Below, in pieces: positions 1-10,224 of a stretch of 64,000 nt of DNA. Within the stretch, counting starts at the first letter, position 1. Every line of letters begins with the position of its first letter. Origin of the DNA: Marinomonas sp. MED121 (lineage in GTDB: Bacteria > Pseudomonadota > Gammaproteobacteria > Pseudomonadales > Marinomonadaceae); contig NZ_CH672433.1 in NCBI RefSeq assembly GCF_000153025.1, forward strand, positions 355,456 through 419,455, read 5' to 3'. The notes beneath the pieces are model-generated. The model saw only the letters and a program-made list of their open reading frames with translations. It was not told the DNA's origin and made no database searches. Made by a program: the position numbers and the translations under genes.

Positions 1-1735
1 ATTGAGATGGATTCATCTCACCCAAACCTTTAAAGCGCTGTACGTTTGGCGTCGAGCGTTTATGTTCAGCCGCTAGCTTATGTAAGATAATATCTTTCTC
101 TTCATCATCAAGGGCATAATGCACCTCTTTTGCCACATCGATCCGATACAAGGGGGGCATGGCGACAAAAATATGACCCGCTTTAACCAATGCTGGGAAA
201 TGACGAACAAATAAAGCACACAATAAAGTCGCAATATGCAGCCCATCAGAGTCAGCATCCGCTAAGATACAGAGTTTCCCATATCTAAGTTGAGACAAAT
301 CTTCGTCAGCAGGATCAACACCTAAAGCAACAGAAATATCATGAATTTCTTGAGAAGCAAGCACTTCAGAAGAATCCACTTCCCAAGAGTTTAAGATTTT
401 ACCTCTTAGTGGCATGATAGCTTGAAACTCTTTATCTCTGGCTTGTTTAGCAGATCCACCCGCAGAATCACCCTCCACCAGAAAAAGTTCGCTTCGCACG
501 GTATCTTGCCCAGCACAGTCTGCCAATTTTCCAGGTAAAGCAGGACCTTGCGTAATTTTTTTACGCACCACTTTCTTACTTGCTCGCATACGCTTTTGCG
601 CACTAGAGATGACGATATCAGCAATTTTTTGCCCGTCTTCAACATGTTTATTTAACCAAAGGCTAAAGGCATCTTTTACAGTGGCAGAAATAAAGGCAAC
701 AATTTGACGCGAGGACAAACGCTCTTTCGTTTGACCTGAGAACTGTGGTTCTTGCAACTTCGCGGATAAGACATAGCTACACCTTTCCCAAACATCTTCA
801 GCAGTCAGCTTTACACCACGTGGTAATAGATTTCGGAAATCACAAAACTCTCTAATCGCTTCTAGCAACCCTGTTCTTAAGCCGTTCACATGGGTACCGC
901 CTTGTGCGGTTGGGATCAAGTTGACATAACTCTCTGTCACTAATTCCCCTCCTTCTGGCAACCACTGTACTGCCCAATCAACCCCTTGCGTTACTTCCGT
1001 CATACCGCCTACAAAAGGCGATTCAGGTAAGAGTTCAAAGCCAGCATTAGCCTGAGCTAAATAATCTTTTAAACCATCTTGAAAGAACCATTCTTCTTTG
1101 ACTGTTTCAGCACCGGATTCATCAATGAAAATCATATGTAAGCCAGAACAAAGTACCGCCTTGGCTTTTAATAAATGTTTTAATCTGGTGACAGAGATTT
1201 TTGCTGAATCAAAGTATTTTGGATCAGCTTTAAAGCTAACTTTGGTGCCAGTATTTTTTTTACCACAGGTGCCGATTTCCGTTAGATCTTGTGTTTTTAA
1301 ACCATCGGCAAAGGCAATATGAAATTGTTTTCCGTCACGCTTCACCCACACATCTAACTGGGTTGACAAGGCATTAACAACTGACACACCCACACCGTGC
1401 AAACCACCTGAGAACTGGTAGTTATCTCCAGAGAATTTACCACCCGCATGTAGCTTGGTTAAAATTAGTTCAACGCCTGATATGCCTTCTTCAGGATGAA
1501 TATCAACCGGCATGCCTCGACCGTTATCTTCGACACTTAAAGATCCATCCTTATGTAAGGTTACTTCAACCTTATCAGCATGCTTAGCTAGCGCTTCGTC
1601 TACTGAGTTATCAATAACTTCTTGTGCTAAGTGGTTTGGCCGACTGGTGTCTGTATACATACCAGGACGTTTTTGAACTGGCTCTAAGCCACTTAGGACT
1701 TCAATGGAATCCGCATTATATTGATTGGCAGACAT
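1..1735 (-). CDS. parE: DNA topoisomerase IV subunit B, 3' end cut by window edge
   Basis: ATPase subunit of topoisomerase IV, which decatenates chromosomes with ParC. About 578 of roughly 630 residues are present, from an ATG at 1735. The N-terminal GHKL ATPase signatures are visible: the NSVDEALA helix, the DNGRGMP loop and the GLHGVGVSVVNAL lid. The TOPRIM region carries DADSDG, and RFKGLGEMNP lies at the cut edge. ParE is preferred over GyrB because of the short length and the yqiA/yqiB/nudF neighbourhood, where parE usually sits in gammaproteobacteria. The frame is open throughout. The remaining C-terminal residues lie outside the window. Confidence 0.95.
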   Translation of the reverse strand, partial: MSANQYNADSIEVLSGLEPVQKRPGMYTDTSRPNHLAQEVIDNSVDEALAKHADKVEVTLHKDGSLSVEDNGRGMPVDIHPEEGISGVELILTKLHAGGKFSGDNYQFSGGLHGVGVSVVNALSTQLDVWVKRDGKQFHIAFADGLKTQDLTEIGTCGKKNTGTKVSFKADPKYFDSAKISVTRLKHLLKAKAVLCSGLHMIFIDESGAETVKEEWFFQDGLKDYLAQANAGFELLPESPFVGGMTEVTQGVDWAVQWLPEGGELVTESYVNLIPTAQGGTHVNGLRTGLLEAIREFCDFRNLLPRGVKLTAEDVWERCSYVLSAKLQEPQFSGQTKERLSSRQIVAFISATVKDAFSLWLNKHVEDGQKIADIVISSAQKRMRASKKVVRKKITQGPALPGKLADCAGQDTVRSELFLVEGDSAGGSAKQARDKEFQAIMPLRGKILNSWEVDSSEVLASQEIHDISVALGVDPADEDLSQLRYGKLCILADADSDGLHIATLLCALFVRHFPALVKAGHIFVAMPPLYRIDVAKEVHYALDDEEKDIILHKLAAEHKRSTPNVQRFKGLGEMNPSQ

Positions 1736-1916
1736 TCTTCATTCCAACTTCTAAAGGGTTCTTCTTATTCATCTTAATACACACCAGGTTAACGTTATAA
1801 AAACAAGCATATATGAATAAGGTTTAAAATATTGGGCATCAGTCTAACACTGCCATGTGATAGATTACAGTCGAGAAAGGTACAAGTAAGAAGAAAGGAA
1901 TATAAGGCTGAATACT

Positions 1917-2495
1917 TTAATTTGATTCAAGCTTAGCAAAGCATATTAGCTGATCAAGATAGCGCTCAAAGCCCTCAAAACTATGATTCCCCCCCTCCTC
2001 TAAAAGCGTATTAACCCCCAGATAATAATCAAGAGCGTGTTGGTAATCTAAAGTTTCATCTCCTTTTTGCAGCATTAACCAAAATAAATCTGGCCGAGTT
2101 AATGCGACATCATAGGCGGTTAATTGATGAATATGCTGCTCAGTGAGATGGTACTCTTCACCTGTATGATAATTTTTTTGTACACCTAGATGCTTTTCAA
2201 GTAATACAGGCGCGCCAACCGCCGGGTTAAGCACCACACTCTTCACTTGATACTTATGCGCTAAATAAGTGGCATAAAATCCCCCTAAGGAGCTGCCAAA
2301 AAGTGTCACTCCCAAGGACAGTTTTGACTCAATGATAGCTTCGAGTTGTTGAATAGCCTTTTCTGGCTGCCAATTAAGTCTTGGAATAATTAATGATTCC
2401 CCCAAGCCTAAGGCATCACAGCGTTGCTTAAGTAAACTGGCTTTATGGGCATTCTCAGAACTATTAAAACCATGGAGGTAAATAAGATAAGGCAT
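1917..2495 (-). CDS. yqiA: YqiA-family esterase (alpha/beta hydrolase)
   Basis: Small cytoplasmic esterase of the YqiA/UPF0227 family, 192 aa, about the usual length. An early HGFNSS turn matches the oxyanion region, the nucleophile elbow is GSSLGG with Ser69, and the catalytic His is probably in GGNHSFEGF near the C-terminus. It lies just downstream of the parE locus, as in E. coli and Pseudomonas. In those genomes cpdA is commonly found between yqiB and yqiA, but no phosphodiesterase gene is present here. The physiological ester substrate is unknown for the family. Confidence 0.88.
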   Translation of the reverse strand: MPYLIYLHGFNSSENAHKASLLKQRCDALGLGESLIIPRLNWQPEKAIQQLEAIIESKLSLGVTLFGSSLGGFYATYLAHKYQVKSVVLNPAVGAPVLLEKHLGVQKNYHTGEEYHLTEQHIHQLTAYDVALTRPDLFWLMLQKGDETLDYQHALDYYLGVNTLLEEGGNHSFEGFERYLDQLICFAKLESN

Positions 2496-2554
2496 GGTAT
2501 TTGGCTCGGTTAGAAACGTTTTGAATTTAACAGAATAGGAAGGATAGAAATGGT

Positions 2555-3013
2555 TTAAGCAAAAGCCACTAGGTCATCTTGATTGAGACGATATCCATGT
2601 TTTAAACACAGCTCTAATAAATCTGCTAACTGCTGATTTAAGCGAAACTTTTCATCTCGGTGCAACATGGCATCATTAGGATAAGGGTAAACCCCCTGGT
2701 ATTGGCGATGACCATCTGTAATTTCCGCTATTTTAACGTCATGATATAAGCGTACTGTCATTTCAACACCATGATCAAACAATAAATCTGACTTTTTTTG
2801 TTGACCAAAATTTAATTGCAGCTGGCTAGTGTATTGACTTTCCTCGGTCAGCACTAAGCTTAAGCGACTTTCTTGCCCACCTATGGTGTGAACTGAAAAG
2901 TGCCATTGTGCATCTGCTTCTTTGCCACGTGTAATACGTACAATTCGGCGATAGTTTAATTCGCCTAGCATTTGCAAGCTGCTTAAATCGGGAACATATG
3001 CATCTTTTATCAT
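2555..3013 (-). CDS. yqiB: DUF1249 protein (YqiB family)
   Basis: Conserved protein of unknown function, 152 aa, typical length for DUF1249/YqiB. The family start, a Leu-rich segment followed by GELNYRRIVRI, is visible near residue 16, and the C-terminal half is Leu-rich and acidic. It has no signal peptide or membrane segment, so it is probably cytoplasmic. It sits four bases downstream of the acyltransferase gene and upstream of yqiA on the same strand, so it is probably co-transcribed. No function can be deduced beyond the conserved linkage to nudF and parE. Confidence 0.85.
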   Translation of the reverse strand: MIKDAYVPDLSSLQMLGELNYRRIVRITRGKEADAQWHFSVHTIGGQESRLSLVLTEESQYTSQLQLNFGQQKKSDLLFDHGVEMTVRLYHDVKIAEITDGHRQYQGVYPYPNDAMLHRDEKFRLNQQLADLLELCLKHGYRLNQDDLVAFA

Positions 3014-3016
3014 ACT

Positions 3017-3976
3017 TTAGTTACTTTTAATCACGGCTTGTTTTGGCACTTTAGCGTCTTGTTCCAGTGCCTCTTTATAATGACCAATACGCTTATCCTT
3101 AGCAGCCCAATATTGATTAAAACAATCATTAAACTCTGGTCTATTTATCCCTGCAGGCTCAAAATTTGGTGAGTTTAAAACATCCTGTGGTAATGGGATC
3201 TCCCTAACCACCACTTTAGCAGATTGTAAACGTCCGCAGAGCAAATCCCAAAATGAAATATTTTCTTGTGGATAAATAACACTCATATCCACAACTGAAC
3301 TAAATTTATTTGGCATGGCTTGCAAGACAAATGCAATACCACCAGATTTAGGCTTTAACAGGTGCTGGTATGGTGATCCTTGTTTTAAGTGCTTTGCCTT
3401 GCTCCAGCGCGTTCCTTCCACAAAGCTTAGCACTGTATTCGGTGCTTGCATAAATCGCTTACACGAACGACGTGTAGTTTCTATATCCTTACCTGCAAGA
3501 TGAGGATACCTGGCTAAAAAGGCTTTGCTATAACGTCGCATAAAAGGAAACCCCATTATATAGGTTGCACTTCCAATCAAGGGAAACCATATAAGTGAAT
3601 GTTTCATAAAGACTTTTGGCAAAGGCATTCGCCCTTGTATTTGGGCAAAAACGACAAAAACATCAACCCAAGTTTGATGGTTAGCAATGACTAAATTCCA
3701 GCTTTTAGCTTGGCTTACTTGCTCCTCATCAAGTTCCCAATGCACATTTAAGACATGCTTTAACCAAAAATTAATACACGCAAACCAGGCTTCATAAAGT
3801 TGATGTAAGGCATCTTCATTCGATTTATTTATCAGTCCGTTAGAACACCAATAATACAAAGCAAAAAGATGTAATAATCCAGCGAGGACTAATGTAACCA
3901 CACATAGATATAAAAGAGAGATCAGCCCCAATAGTGGTCTAAAGGGGGCGATAAAAGGTACAAATATTTTAAACAT
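3017..3976 (-). CDS. YihG-like 1-acylglycerol-3-phosphate acyltransferase family protein
   Basis: Membrane-bound acyltransferase of the PlsC/YihG type, 319 aa from the ATG at 3976. The frame also opens at a TTG at 4003, but neither has a clear ribosome binding site and the ATG gives a natural hydrophobic N-terminus. Residues about 10-50 form one or two membrane segments. The catalytic HX4D motif is NHQTWVD, and EGTRWSKAKH is the phosphate-binding block. It probably acylates lysophospholipid in phospholipid remodelling. It is not normally part of the parE-nudF cluster. Substrate chain length is unknown. Confidence 0.82.
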   Translation of the reverse strand: MFKIFVPFIAPFRPLLGLISLLYLCVVTLVLAGLLHLFALYYWCSNGLINKSNEDALHQLYEAWFACINFWLKHVLNVHWELDEEQVSQAKSWNLVIANHQTWVDVFVVFAQIQGRMPLPKVFMKHSLIWFPLIGSATYIMGFPFMRRYSKAFLARYPHLAGKDIETTRRSCKRFMQAPNTVLSFVEGTRWSKAKHLKQGSPYQHLLKPKSGGIAFVLQAMPNKFSSVVDMSVIYPQENISFWDLLCGRLQSAKVVVREIPLPQDVLNSPNFEPAGINRPEFNDCFNQYWAAKDKRIGHYKEALEQDAKVPKQAVIKSN

Positions 3977-4047
3977 GGAAATAATTACCCATTCATGAAG
4001 CAAGTCAGCTAATTTATGGGGTTTTGAAGCGCTTTATATTATATTTT

Positions 4048-4656
4048 TTATGTCCACTTCTGGCGTAATAGGTCTTTATTTAAAGCTAGCCATTGGAGTC
4101 CCATAATGGTACTTGCATTGTCTATATCTGAATCTAATAAATCAATGGCATTTTCAGCCAACATTAGATGTAAACGTATGTCTTCTCCTTCTTCTTCAAG
4201 CCCAAAACTCTGGCTTAAATCGACCTGACTTGCATCAAACTCCCCCGCATACATGCGTAAATACTCAACTAAGCCTCCAGGAGAAGGAACAAACTTAAAC
4301 ATATACTCTAATCGTTTTATTTCAACACCAGCTTCTTCTAATGCTTCTCGTCTTGCCACGTCTTCATCTTTTTCACCGGGCTCCACCATGCCTGCAACTA
4401 ACTCAAGCAACCAAGGGCTTTCATGTTTAACAGCACAAGGTCTAAACTGTTCAATTAATAACACCTGATCTGATCGTGGGTCATATAGCAAAACACATAC
4501 AGCATCGTCTCTCACCATCATTTCACGTTCAATGGATGCACTCCAGCCCCCTTGGAAAAGACGATGTTTTAGCCTGACCTTTTTCATTTTAAAGAAACCA
4601 TCATAAAGCGTTTCTTCTTTTTCAATGAGTACATCATTCTGTGTAAATTTAGTCAT
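4048..4656 (-). CDS. nudF: ADP-ribose pyrophosphatase (Nudix hydrolase)
   Basis: Hydrolyses ADP-ribose to AMP and ribose-5-phosphate. The protein is 202 aa with a perfect Nudix box, GX5EX7REUXEEXGU, reading from GMVEPGE to REALEEAGV. The ATG at 4656 is chosen over the in-frame TTG at 4677 because an AAAAGGA ribosome binding site precedes it at normal spacing. It overlaps the stop of the upstream membrane-protein gene by 8 bases, which implies translational coupling. NudF linked to YqiB and ParE is the standard gammaproteobacterial arrangement. Confidence 0.93.
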   Translation of the reverse strand: MTKFTQNDVLIEKEETLYDGFFKMKKVRLKHRLFQGGWSASIEREMMVRDDAVCVLLYDPRSDQVLLIEQFRPCAVKHESPWLLELVAGMVEPGEKDEDVARREALEEAGVEIKRLEYMFKFVPSPGGLVEYLRMYAGEFDASQVDLSQSFGLEEEGEDIRLHLMLAENAIDLLDSDIDNASTIMGLQWLALNKDLLRQKWT

Positions 4657-5545
4657 GCTTTTTATTGTCCTTTTCAATCAAGTCTTGCTCTTTTTTATCT
4701 TTATCAAGCGCCTCATTTTGCCAACCTGCTGGCGGGCGATATTTATCTAGATCCAAGTTTTCTTGTGTCCTTTCATTTTTTTTCTTTTCATCCTCTTGAT
4801 GCCTATCGTTTTGCATCTCTTGTGCATCTAAGTCCAATGCTTTTGGTGTATTTTTAAAGGTTACTTCATGCCCTACTTCTGGCCTTCTAAAATAACGCTC
4901 ATCATTAAAAGCATACATCCAATGGGGGTGTAAAATACTGAACCCTGAGATAAACATGCCATTAACAACCGCTTCAGGAAATATAAAAAGCGGTAAAAAA
5001 CTAATATAATCAAGCAAATCTAGAGCAAACAGAAACTCACCACCCATATACAACATAATGCCAGCAAACATGGCTACTAAGACACTCGATACCAAGCAAC
5101 TCATAAAGCCAGCCCCCATAATAAAAACAAAGGGGTTTTGCGGTTTTAAAGACTCTATCCACACATGAACTCGCCAAGTGAAAAGAATTGGAAAAACAGC
5201 ATTAATAAAGTAATTAAGCCCAAAACTCTCCAATTGCCCCGCACCTGTAAATAAAAACCCAAATTGTGCGATGAACCCTGCAAGTAAAGCGAGTTGCCAG
5301 CCAAACATTAGACACAAGGTAGTAATGCCCAAAAAGTGGATGGTGACATCAAGATTAAGGCTGATATTTACCTGCCAAATCAAAAGCAGCAGTAGACACA
5401 CCGCAAAAAACCGGTGCTGCAACCCCTTATCATTAACCAATGCATGCCAATCAAGTTTTTTTAGCAATAAATAGATGAGGGGGAATAGCAGTAAATTAAA
5501 GAACCACATTTGCCCTAAAGTTAATAAGCTAGCGGATATATTCAT
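4649..5545 (-). CDS. CbiM-like energy-coupling factor membrane protein
   Basis: Integral membrane protein of 298 aa from the ATG at 5545; the frame also opens upstream at a GTG at 5608, which would add 21 residues. It has about six hydrophobic segments, a central HFLGITTL segment and an FPEAVVNGMF segment resembling CbiM-type substrate-specific components of Ni/Co transporters. The last 80 residues are a highly charged Lys/Glu/Asp-rich cytoplasmic tail. No CbiN/Q/O partner genes are nearby, so metal transport is not established; it may be a stand-alone relative. It overlaps nudF by 8 bases. Confidence 0.6.
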   Translation of the reverse strand: MNISASLLTLGQMWFFNLLLFPLIYLLLKKLDWHALVNDKGLQHRFFAVCLLLLLIWQVNISLNLDVTIHFLGITTLCLMFGWQLALLAGFIAQFGFLFTGAGQLESFGLNYFINAVFPILFTWRVHVWIESLKPQNPFVFIMGAGFMSCLVSSVLVAMFAGIMLYMGGEFLFALDLLDYISFLPLFIFPEAVVNGMFISGFSILHPHWMYAFNDERYFRRPEVGHEVTFKNTPKALDLDAQEMQNDRHQEDEKKKNERTQENLDLDKYRPPAGWQNEALDKDKKEQDLIEKDNKKHD

Positions 5546-5662
5546 AAGCAATATCTGTAAACATATAAAATAGATAACCCTATCATAGGCGAACAAGTTG
5601 AATTTCACTCAAGACAAAAGTAAGGCAGAATATAGGCCTACTTTATTACTTGGGTTGTTATT

Positions 5663-6232
5663 ATGTCACTTTTGCGTTGCTCTTGGTGCTTGTCTTCTGA
5701 TCTATATATTGAATATCACGATCAAGACTGGGGTAAGCCCATTTATGACGACCAAAAACTATTTGAATACTTAACCTTAGAAAGTGCCCAATCAGGACTT
5801 AGCTGGATCACCATACTCAATAAGCGTGAGGGTTTTCGCAAAGCCTTTTATCAATTTGATATTGATAAAGTCGCCAATATGAGCGATGAAGAAGCAGCCA
5901 AATTACTGACCAACCCAGACATCATACGCCACCAAGGAAAAATACAAGCCACCATTAATAATGCGCAACAAATTCAAAAACTTATAAAAGAATTTGGCAG
6001 CTTTAGCCAATATTTTTGGGGATTTAGCAATCATAAAGTCATAGATAATAACCCCGCATCTATCAGTCAGGTTCCCAGTAGCACAGAACTATCTAAAGCT
6101 ATTTCAAAAGACATGAAAAAGAGATGCTTTAAGTTTTTTGGACCAACAACCTGTTATGCATTTATGCAAGCAACTGGCATGGTAAATGACCATATTAAAG
6201 AATGTAGTGCTAGACACAGTGAGTCAGAATAA
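5663..6232 (+). CDS. tag: DNA-3-methyladenine glycosylase I
   Basis: Base-excision repair enzyme removing 3-methyladenine, 189 aa, full length. The Tag zinc site is visible: Cys in RCSWC near the start, His in YHDQDWG, and the C-terminal His and Cys in NDHIKEC. The substrate pocket region ESAQSGLSWITIL is also present. It is transcribed alone, divergently from the CbiM-like gene and upstream of the pse operon. Confidence 0.95.
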   Translation: MSLLRCSWCLSSDLYIEYHDQDWGKPIYDDQKLFEYLTLESAQSGLSWITILNKREGFRKAFYQFDIDKVANMSDEEAAKLLTNPDIIRHQGKIQATINNAQQIQKLIKEFGSFSQYFWGFSNHKVIDNNPASISQVPSSTELSKAISKDMKKRCFKFFGPTTCYAFMQATGMVNDHIKECSARHSESE

Positions 6233-6256
6233 AAAACGGCAAGATTTTGATTTAGT

Positions 6257-7327
<1,071 letters not shown>

Positions 7328-7330
7328 ACT

Positions 7331-8533
7331 ATGACATTAAATAAAGCCACAGAAGCGTCATTTATCCCCTATGGTAAACAAAGTATTGATAGTGCTGATA
7401 TTGATGCCGTAGTCGAGGTATTAAAGTCTGACTTTTTAACTCAAGGCCCTGTAATACCCGCTTTTGAAAAAGCATTTTGTGATTATACTGGCGCTCACAG
7501 CGCAATCGCCGTAGCGAATGCGACTGCCGCTTTACATATCGCTTGTTTGGCACTTGAAATTGGGGAAAATGACCTTGTTTGGACCTCCCCAAACTCATTT
7601 CTGTCATCGGCAAATTGTGCACTTTTTTGTAATGCGAAAATAGATTTTGTCGATATCGATCCACATACCTATAACTTATGTGCAAAAAAATTGGCAGAAA
7701 AGTTAGCCTTTGCAGAAAGAGAAGGAAAGCTACCCAAAGTCGTTATTCCCGTTCATTTTGCTGGCCAACCGTGTGACATGCAAGAAATTCACGCCCTGTC
7801 CCTCAGGTATAATTTTTCAATTATTGAAGACGCATCACATGCCGTTGGTGCCTCATACCGAGACAAAAAGATAGGTGCTTGCGAGTATTCTGATATTTGT
7901 GTTTTTAGCTTCCATCCAGTCAAAATAATTACGACAGCGGAAGGAGGGTTAGCCCTTACAAACAAACCTGCGCTGGCCCACAAAATGCGTAAATTTGCAT
8001 GTCATGGGACCGTTCGCGAAGAAAATCAGCTGTCTGATAGAGGCCAAGGTAGCTGGTATTATGAGCAGCAGTCTCTTGGCTACAATTATAGAATGACTGA
8101 GATGCAAGCAGCCTTAGGTTTATCCCAGTTAGCTAAGTTAGACCACTTTATTGCCTTAAGGCATCAGCTATTTGAGAACTATTCAAGACTACTTGCTGAC
8201 CTAGATATCCACTTGCCAAAGCTTAAAGAAGGCCTGCATTCTGCACTTCATTTGTACCCAATTTGTCTCAGTACAAAACTTACACACCATAGAAAGGCAA
8301 TTTTTCAATCTTTAAGATCTCAAGGTATAGGCGTACAAATACATTACATTCCCATTCACACTCAACCCTATTATCAAAATCTGGGCTTTAGAAGGGGAGA
8401 TTTTCCAAATGCTGAAAACTACTACGAATGCTGTTTATCACTTCCTCTATATTCAAGCCTAAGCTTTGAGCAACAAGAAAGTGTAAAACAAACCTTGGGT
8501 CAAACTTTATCTCATTTTACCGACTTGGATTAG
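7331..8533 (+). CDS. pseC: UDP-4-amino-4,6-dideoxy-N-acetyl-beta-L-altrosamine transaminase
   Basis: PLP-dependent aminotransferase of the DegT/DnrJ/EryC1 family, second step of the Pse pathway. It has 400 aa. Lys198 in the segment FHPVKIITTAEGG is the expected PLP Schiff-base lysine and Asp167 in EDASH the pyridine-nitrogen partner. The N-terminus has the family TQGP and ANATAALH blocks. It lies directly behind pseB and 3 bases before pseF, in one operon. Confidence 0.94.
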   Translation: MTLNKATEASFIPYGKQSIDSADIDAVVEVLKSDFLTQGPVIPAFEKAFCDYTGAHSAIAVANATAALHIACLALEIGENDLVWTSPNSFLSSANCALFCNAKIDFVDIDPHTYNLCAKKLAEKLAFAEREGKLPKVVIPVHFAGQPCDMQEIHALSLRYNFSIIEDASHAVGASYRDKKIGACEYSDICVFSFHPVKIITTAEGGLALTNKPALAHKMRKFACHGTVREENQLSDRGQGSWYYEQQSLGYNYRMTEMQAALGLSQLAKLDHFIALRHQLFENYSRLLADLDIHLPKLKEGLHSALHLYPICLSTKLTHHRKAIFQSLRSQGIGVQIHYIPIHTQPYYQNLGFRRGDFPNAENYYECCLSLPLYSSLSFEQQESVKQTLGQTLSHFTDLD

Positions 8534-8536
8534 CCC

Positions 8537-9214
8537 ATGATTAATGTTGCGATTATTCCAGCTAGAGGTGGATCACAAAGAATTCCAAGAAAGAATATCT
8601 TAGAGTTGGAGGGCAAACCTATTATTGCCTATTCAATTGCAACAGCGAAAGAATCAGGGTTATTTGATCGTATTATTGTCTCAACAGATGACGAAGAAAT
8701 TGCCCAAGTTGCGAGGGATTATGGCGCTGAAACACCTTTCATCAGACCAGCATCCTTAGCGGACCACTACACGGGAACCACGGACGTATTTCAACATGCG
8801 GTAACATGGCTAGAAGATAATGGCGAAAATATAGACAGAGCCTGCTTAATTTACGCAACCTGTCCATTGTTAAAAAGCCAATTTCTTATTGAAGGTTTTC
8901 ACAAATTATCTCAGGCTAAATTTAGCTTTTCGGCAACCAGTTTCGCATTTCCTGTCCAAAGAGCACTTAAAATAACCCAGACTGGAAAAGTCACACCTAT
9001 GTACCCTGAACATATAAAATCAAGGTCTCAAGACTTAGAGGAGGCGATTCATGATGCTGGCCAATTTTATTGGGCCAGAGCAAAAGACTTAAAAGACTCA
9101 CCAGTCTTTTTTGGCCCAGAATCTAAACCTGTAATGTTACCTAGACACCTAGTTCAAGACTTAGACACACCTGAAGATTTAGCCGTGTTAAAACAGCTAA
9201 TAAAGCTAACTTAA
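8537..9214 (+). CDS. pseF: Pseudaminic acid cytidylyltransferase
   Basis: Activates pseudaminic acid to CMP-Pse. It has 225 aa with the CMP-sugar synthetase N-terminal nucleotide loop ARGGSQRIPRKN and the STDDEEIA block. Position behind pseBC supports pseF rather than neuA. Its stop codon overlaps the stop of convergent pseG by 4 bases, with no room for a terminator between them. Confidence 0.93.
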   Translation: MINVAIIPARGGSQRIPRKNILELEGKPIIAYSIATAKESGLFDRIIVSTDDEEIAQVARDYGAETPFIRPASLADHYTGTTDVFQHAVTWLEDNGENIDRACLIYATCPLLKSQFLIEGFHKLSQAKFSFSATSFAFPVQRALKITQTGKVTPMYPEHIKSRSQDLEEAIHDAGQFYWARAKDLKDSPVFFGPESKPVMLPRHLVQDLDTPEDLAVLKQLIKLT

Positions 9215-10224
9215 ACTGGTTTAAAGGATGCAGATAAATGATCGCCAATCTGCTTAGCTTTGGCTCCAACTGACATATGCGACAAGATAAGCCCAGCTTT
9301 TTGTAAATAATCTAAATCATACCAATCAATTAATAATTGCTGACATGTTTGTAGAATCACTAACTGCCTTTGATTATCAGAGCATAGGTTAATAGCATTT
9401 ACTCTGCACCAACCCTGCTGTTCATGCTCTTTTAATAACTCGGTTTGATTATCTGCCACCTGGAAAAAGCTACTTGGCACACCAATAGCTGCCAATTCAA
9501 ATAAGGTACTGCCTCCAGCAGAAAGAGCCATTTTTGCACGTCGCATCAAACTAGCAACATCTTTTACACCCTGATGATATTCAATATTCTGCTGCTGACA
9601 ATAACGAATAACCTGATCAGCGTGCTTTGCATTTTGACCCAGCATAACCAGCATATCTACAGAACGAAAACCTATTGAATTTAAACTTTTAAGAATGGGT
9701 AAAGTTAACGCTAGTGGGTCTGTACCCCCTAAAGTAATAAGCAACTTGTCGAGTGAGGCGTTGTCATTTTGTCTAAACTGAGGCCTTAGCAAAGCGTAAT
9801 CTAAACCCAAAAACAGATTCGGTGTTTCTTGATAGTCGTTAATTAAATTCGCCAAATTGGCGCTATAGTCTAGAGAAATAGGATTAAGCAACCAACGACA
9901 ATATAAAGCCCCTCTATCATTCATATCATCGATCAGAAAAAGCCTTGGCTGGGTGTTATATAGAGCTTCAATCATCTTGGAATCATATTGATAATGATCC
10001 AATATCACTAAATTCGCTTCTAAAGCCAGCGTAAGGAACTCACTCTCATTAGCAATAATACGATCACCTTCAGCACTCATTTCTTGGCAACTGATATGGC
10101 ACACAAACTGAACCTGCCAACCCTGGCTTAAAAGTAAATCAGCTAATATTTGACATCTCACCCTATGCCCCATACCAATGCTAGGAGATGCATCGGCACG
10201 AATTAATGCTAAAGGATTAGCCAT
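9211..10224 (-). CDS. pseG: UDP-2,4-diacetamido-2,4,6-trideoxy-beta-L-altropyranose hydrolase
   Basis: Releases UDP from the Pse precursor sugar; a GT-B-fold inverting nucleotidase. It has 337 aa. The N-terminal GMGHRVRC motif carries the catalytic His, and SAGGSTLFELAAIGVPS forms the nucleotide-binding loop in the C-terminal half. The protein ends where a normal stand-alone PseG ends, so there is no fused PseH acetyltransferase domain as found in some bacteria. Its start overlaps the end of pseI by 8 bases. Confidence 0.92.
   Translation of the reverse strand: MANPLALIRADASPSIGMGHRVRCQILADLLLSQGWQVQFVCHISCQEMSAEGDRIIANESEFLTLALEANLVILDHYQYDSKMIEALYNTQPRLFLIDDMNDRGALYCRWLLNPISLDYSANLANLINDYQETPNLFLGLDYALLRPQFRQNDNASLDKLLITLGGTDPLALTLPILKSLNSIGFRSVDMLVMLGQNAKHADQVIRYCQQQNIEYHQGVKDVASLMRRAKMALSAGGSTLFELAAIGVPSSFFQVADNQTELLKEHEQQGWCRVNAINLCSDNQRQLVILQTCQQLLIDWYDLDYLQKAGLILSHMSVGAKAKQIGDHLSASFKPV

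Noticed and set aside
3974..4003. TTG start for the YihG-like acyltransferase
   Set aside because: The ATG nine codons downstream gives a natural N-terminus, and no ribosome site supports the TTG.
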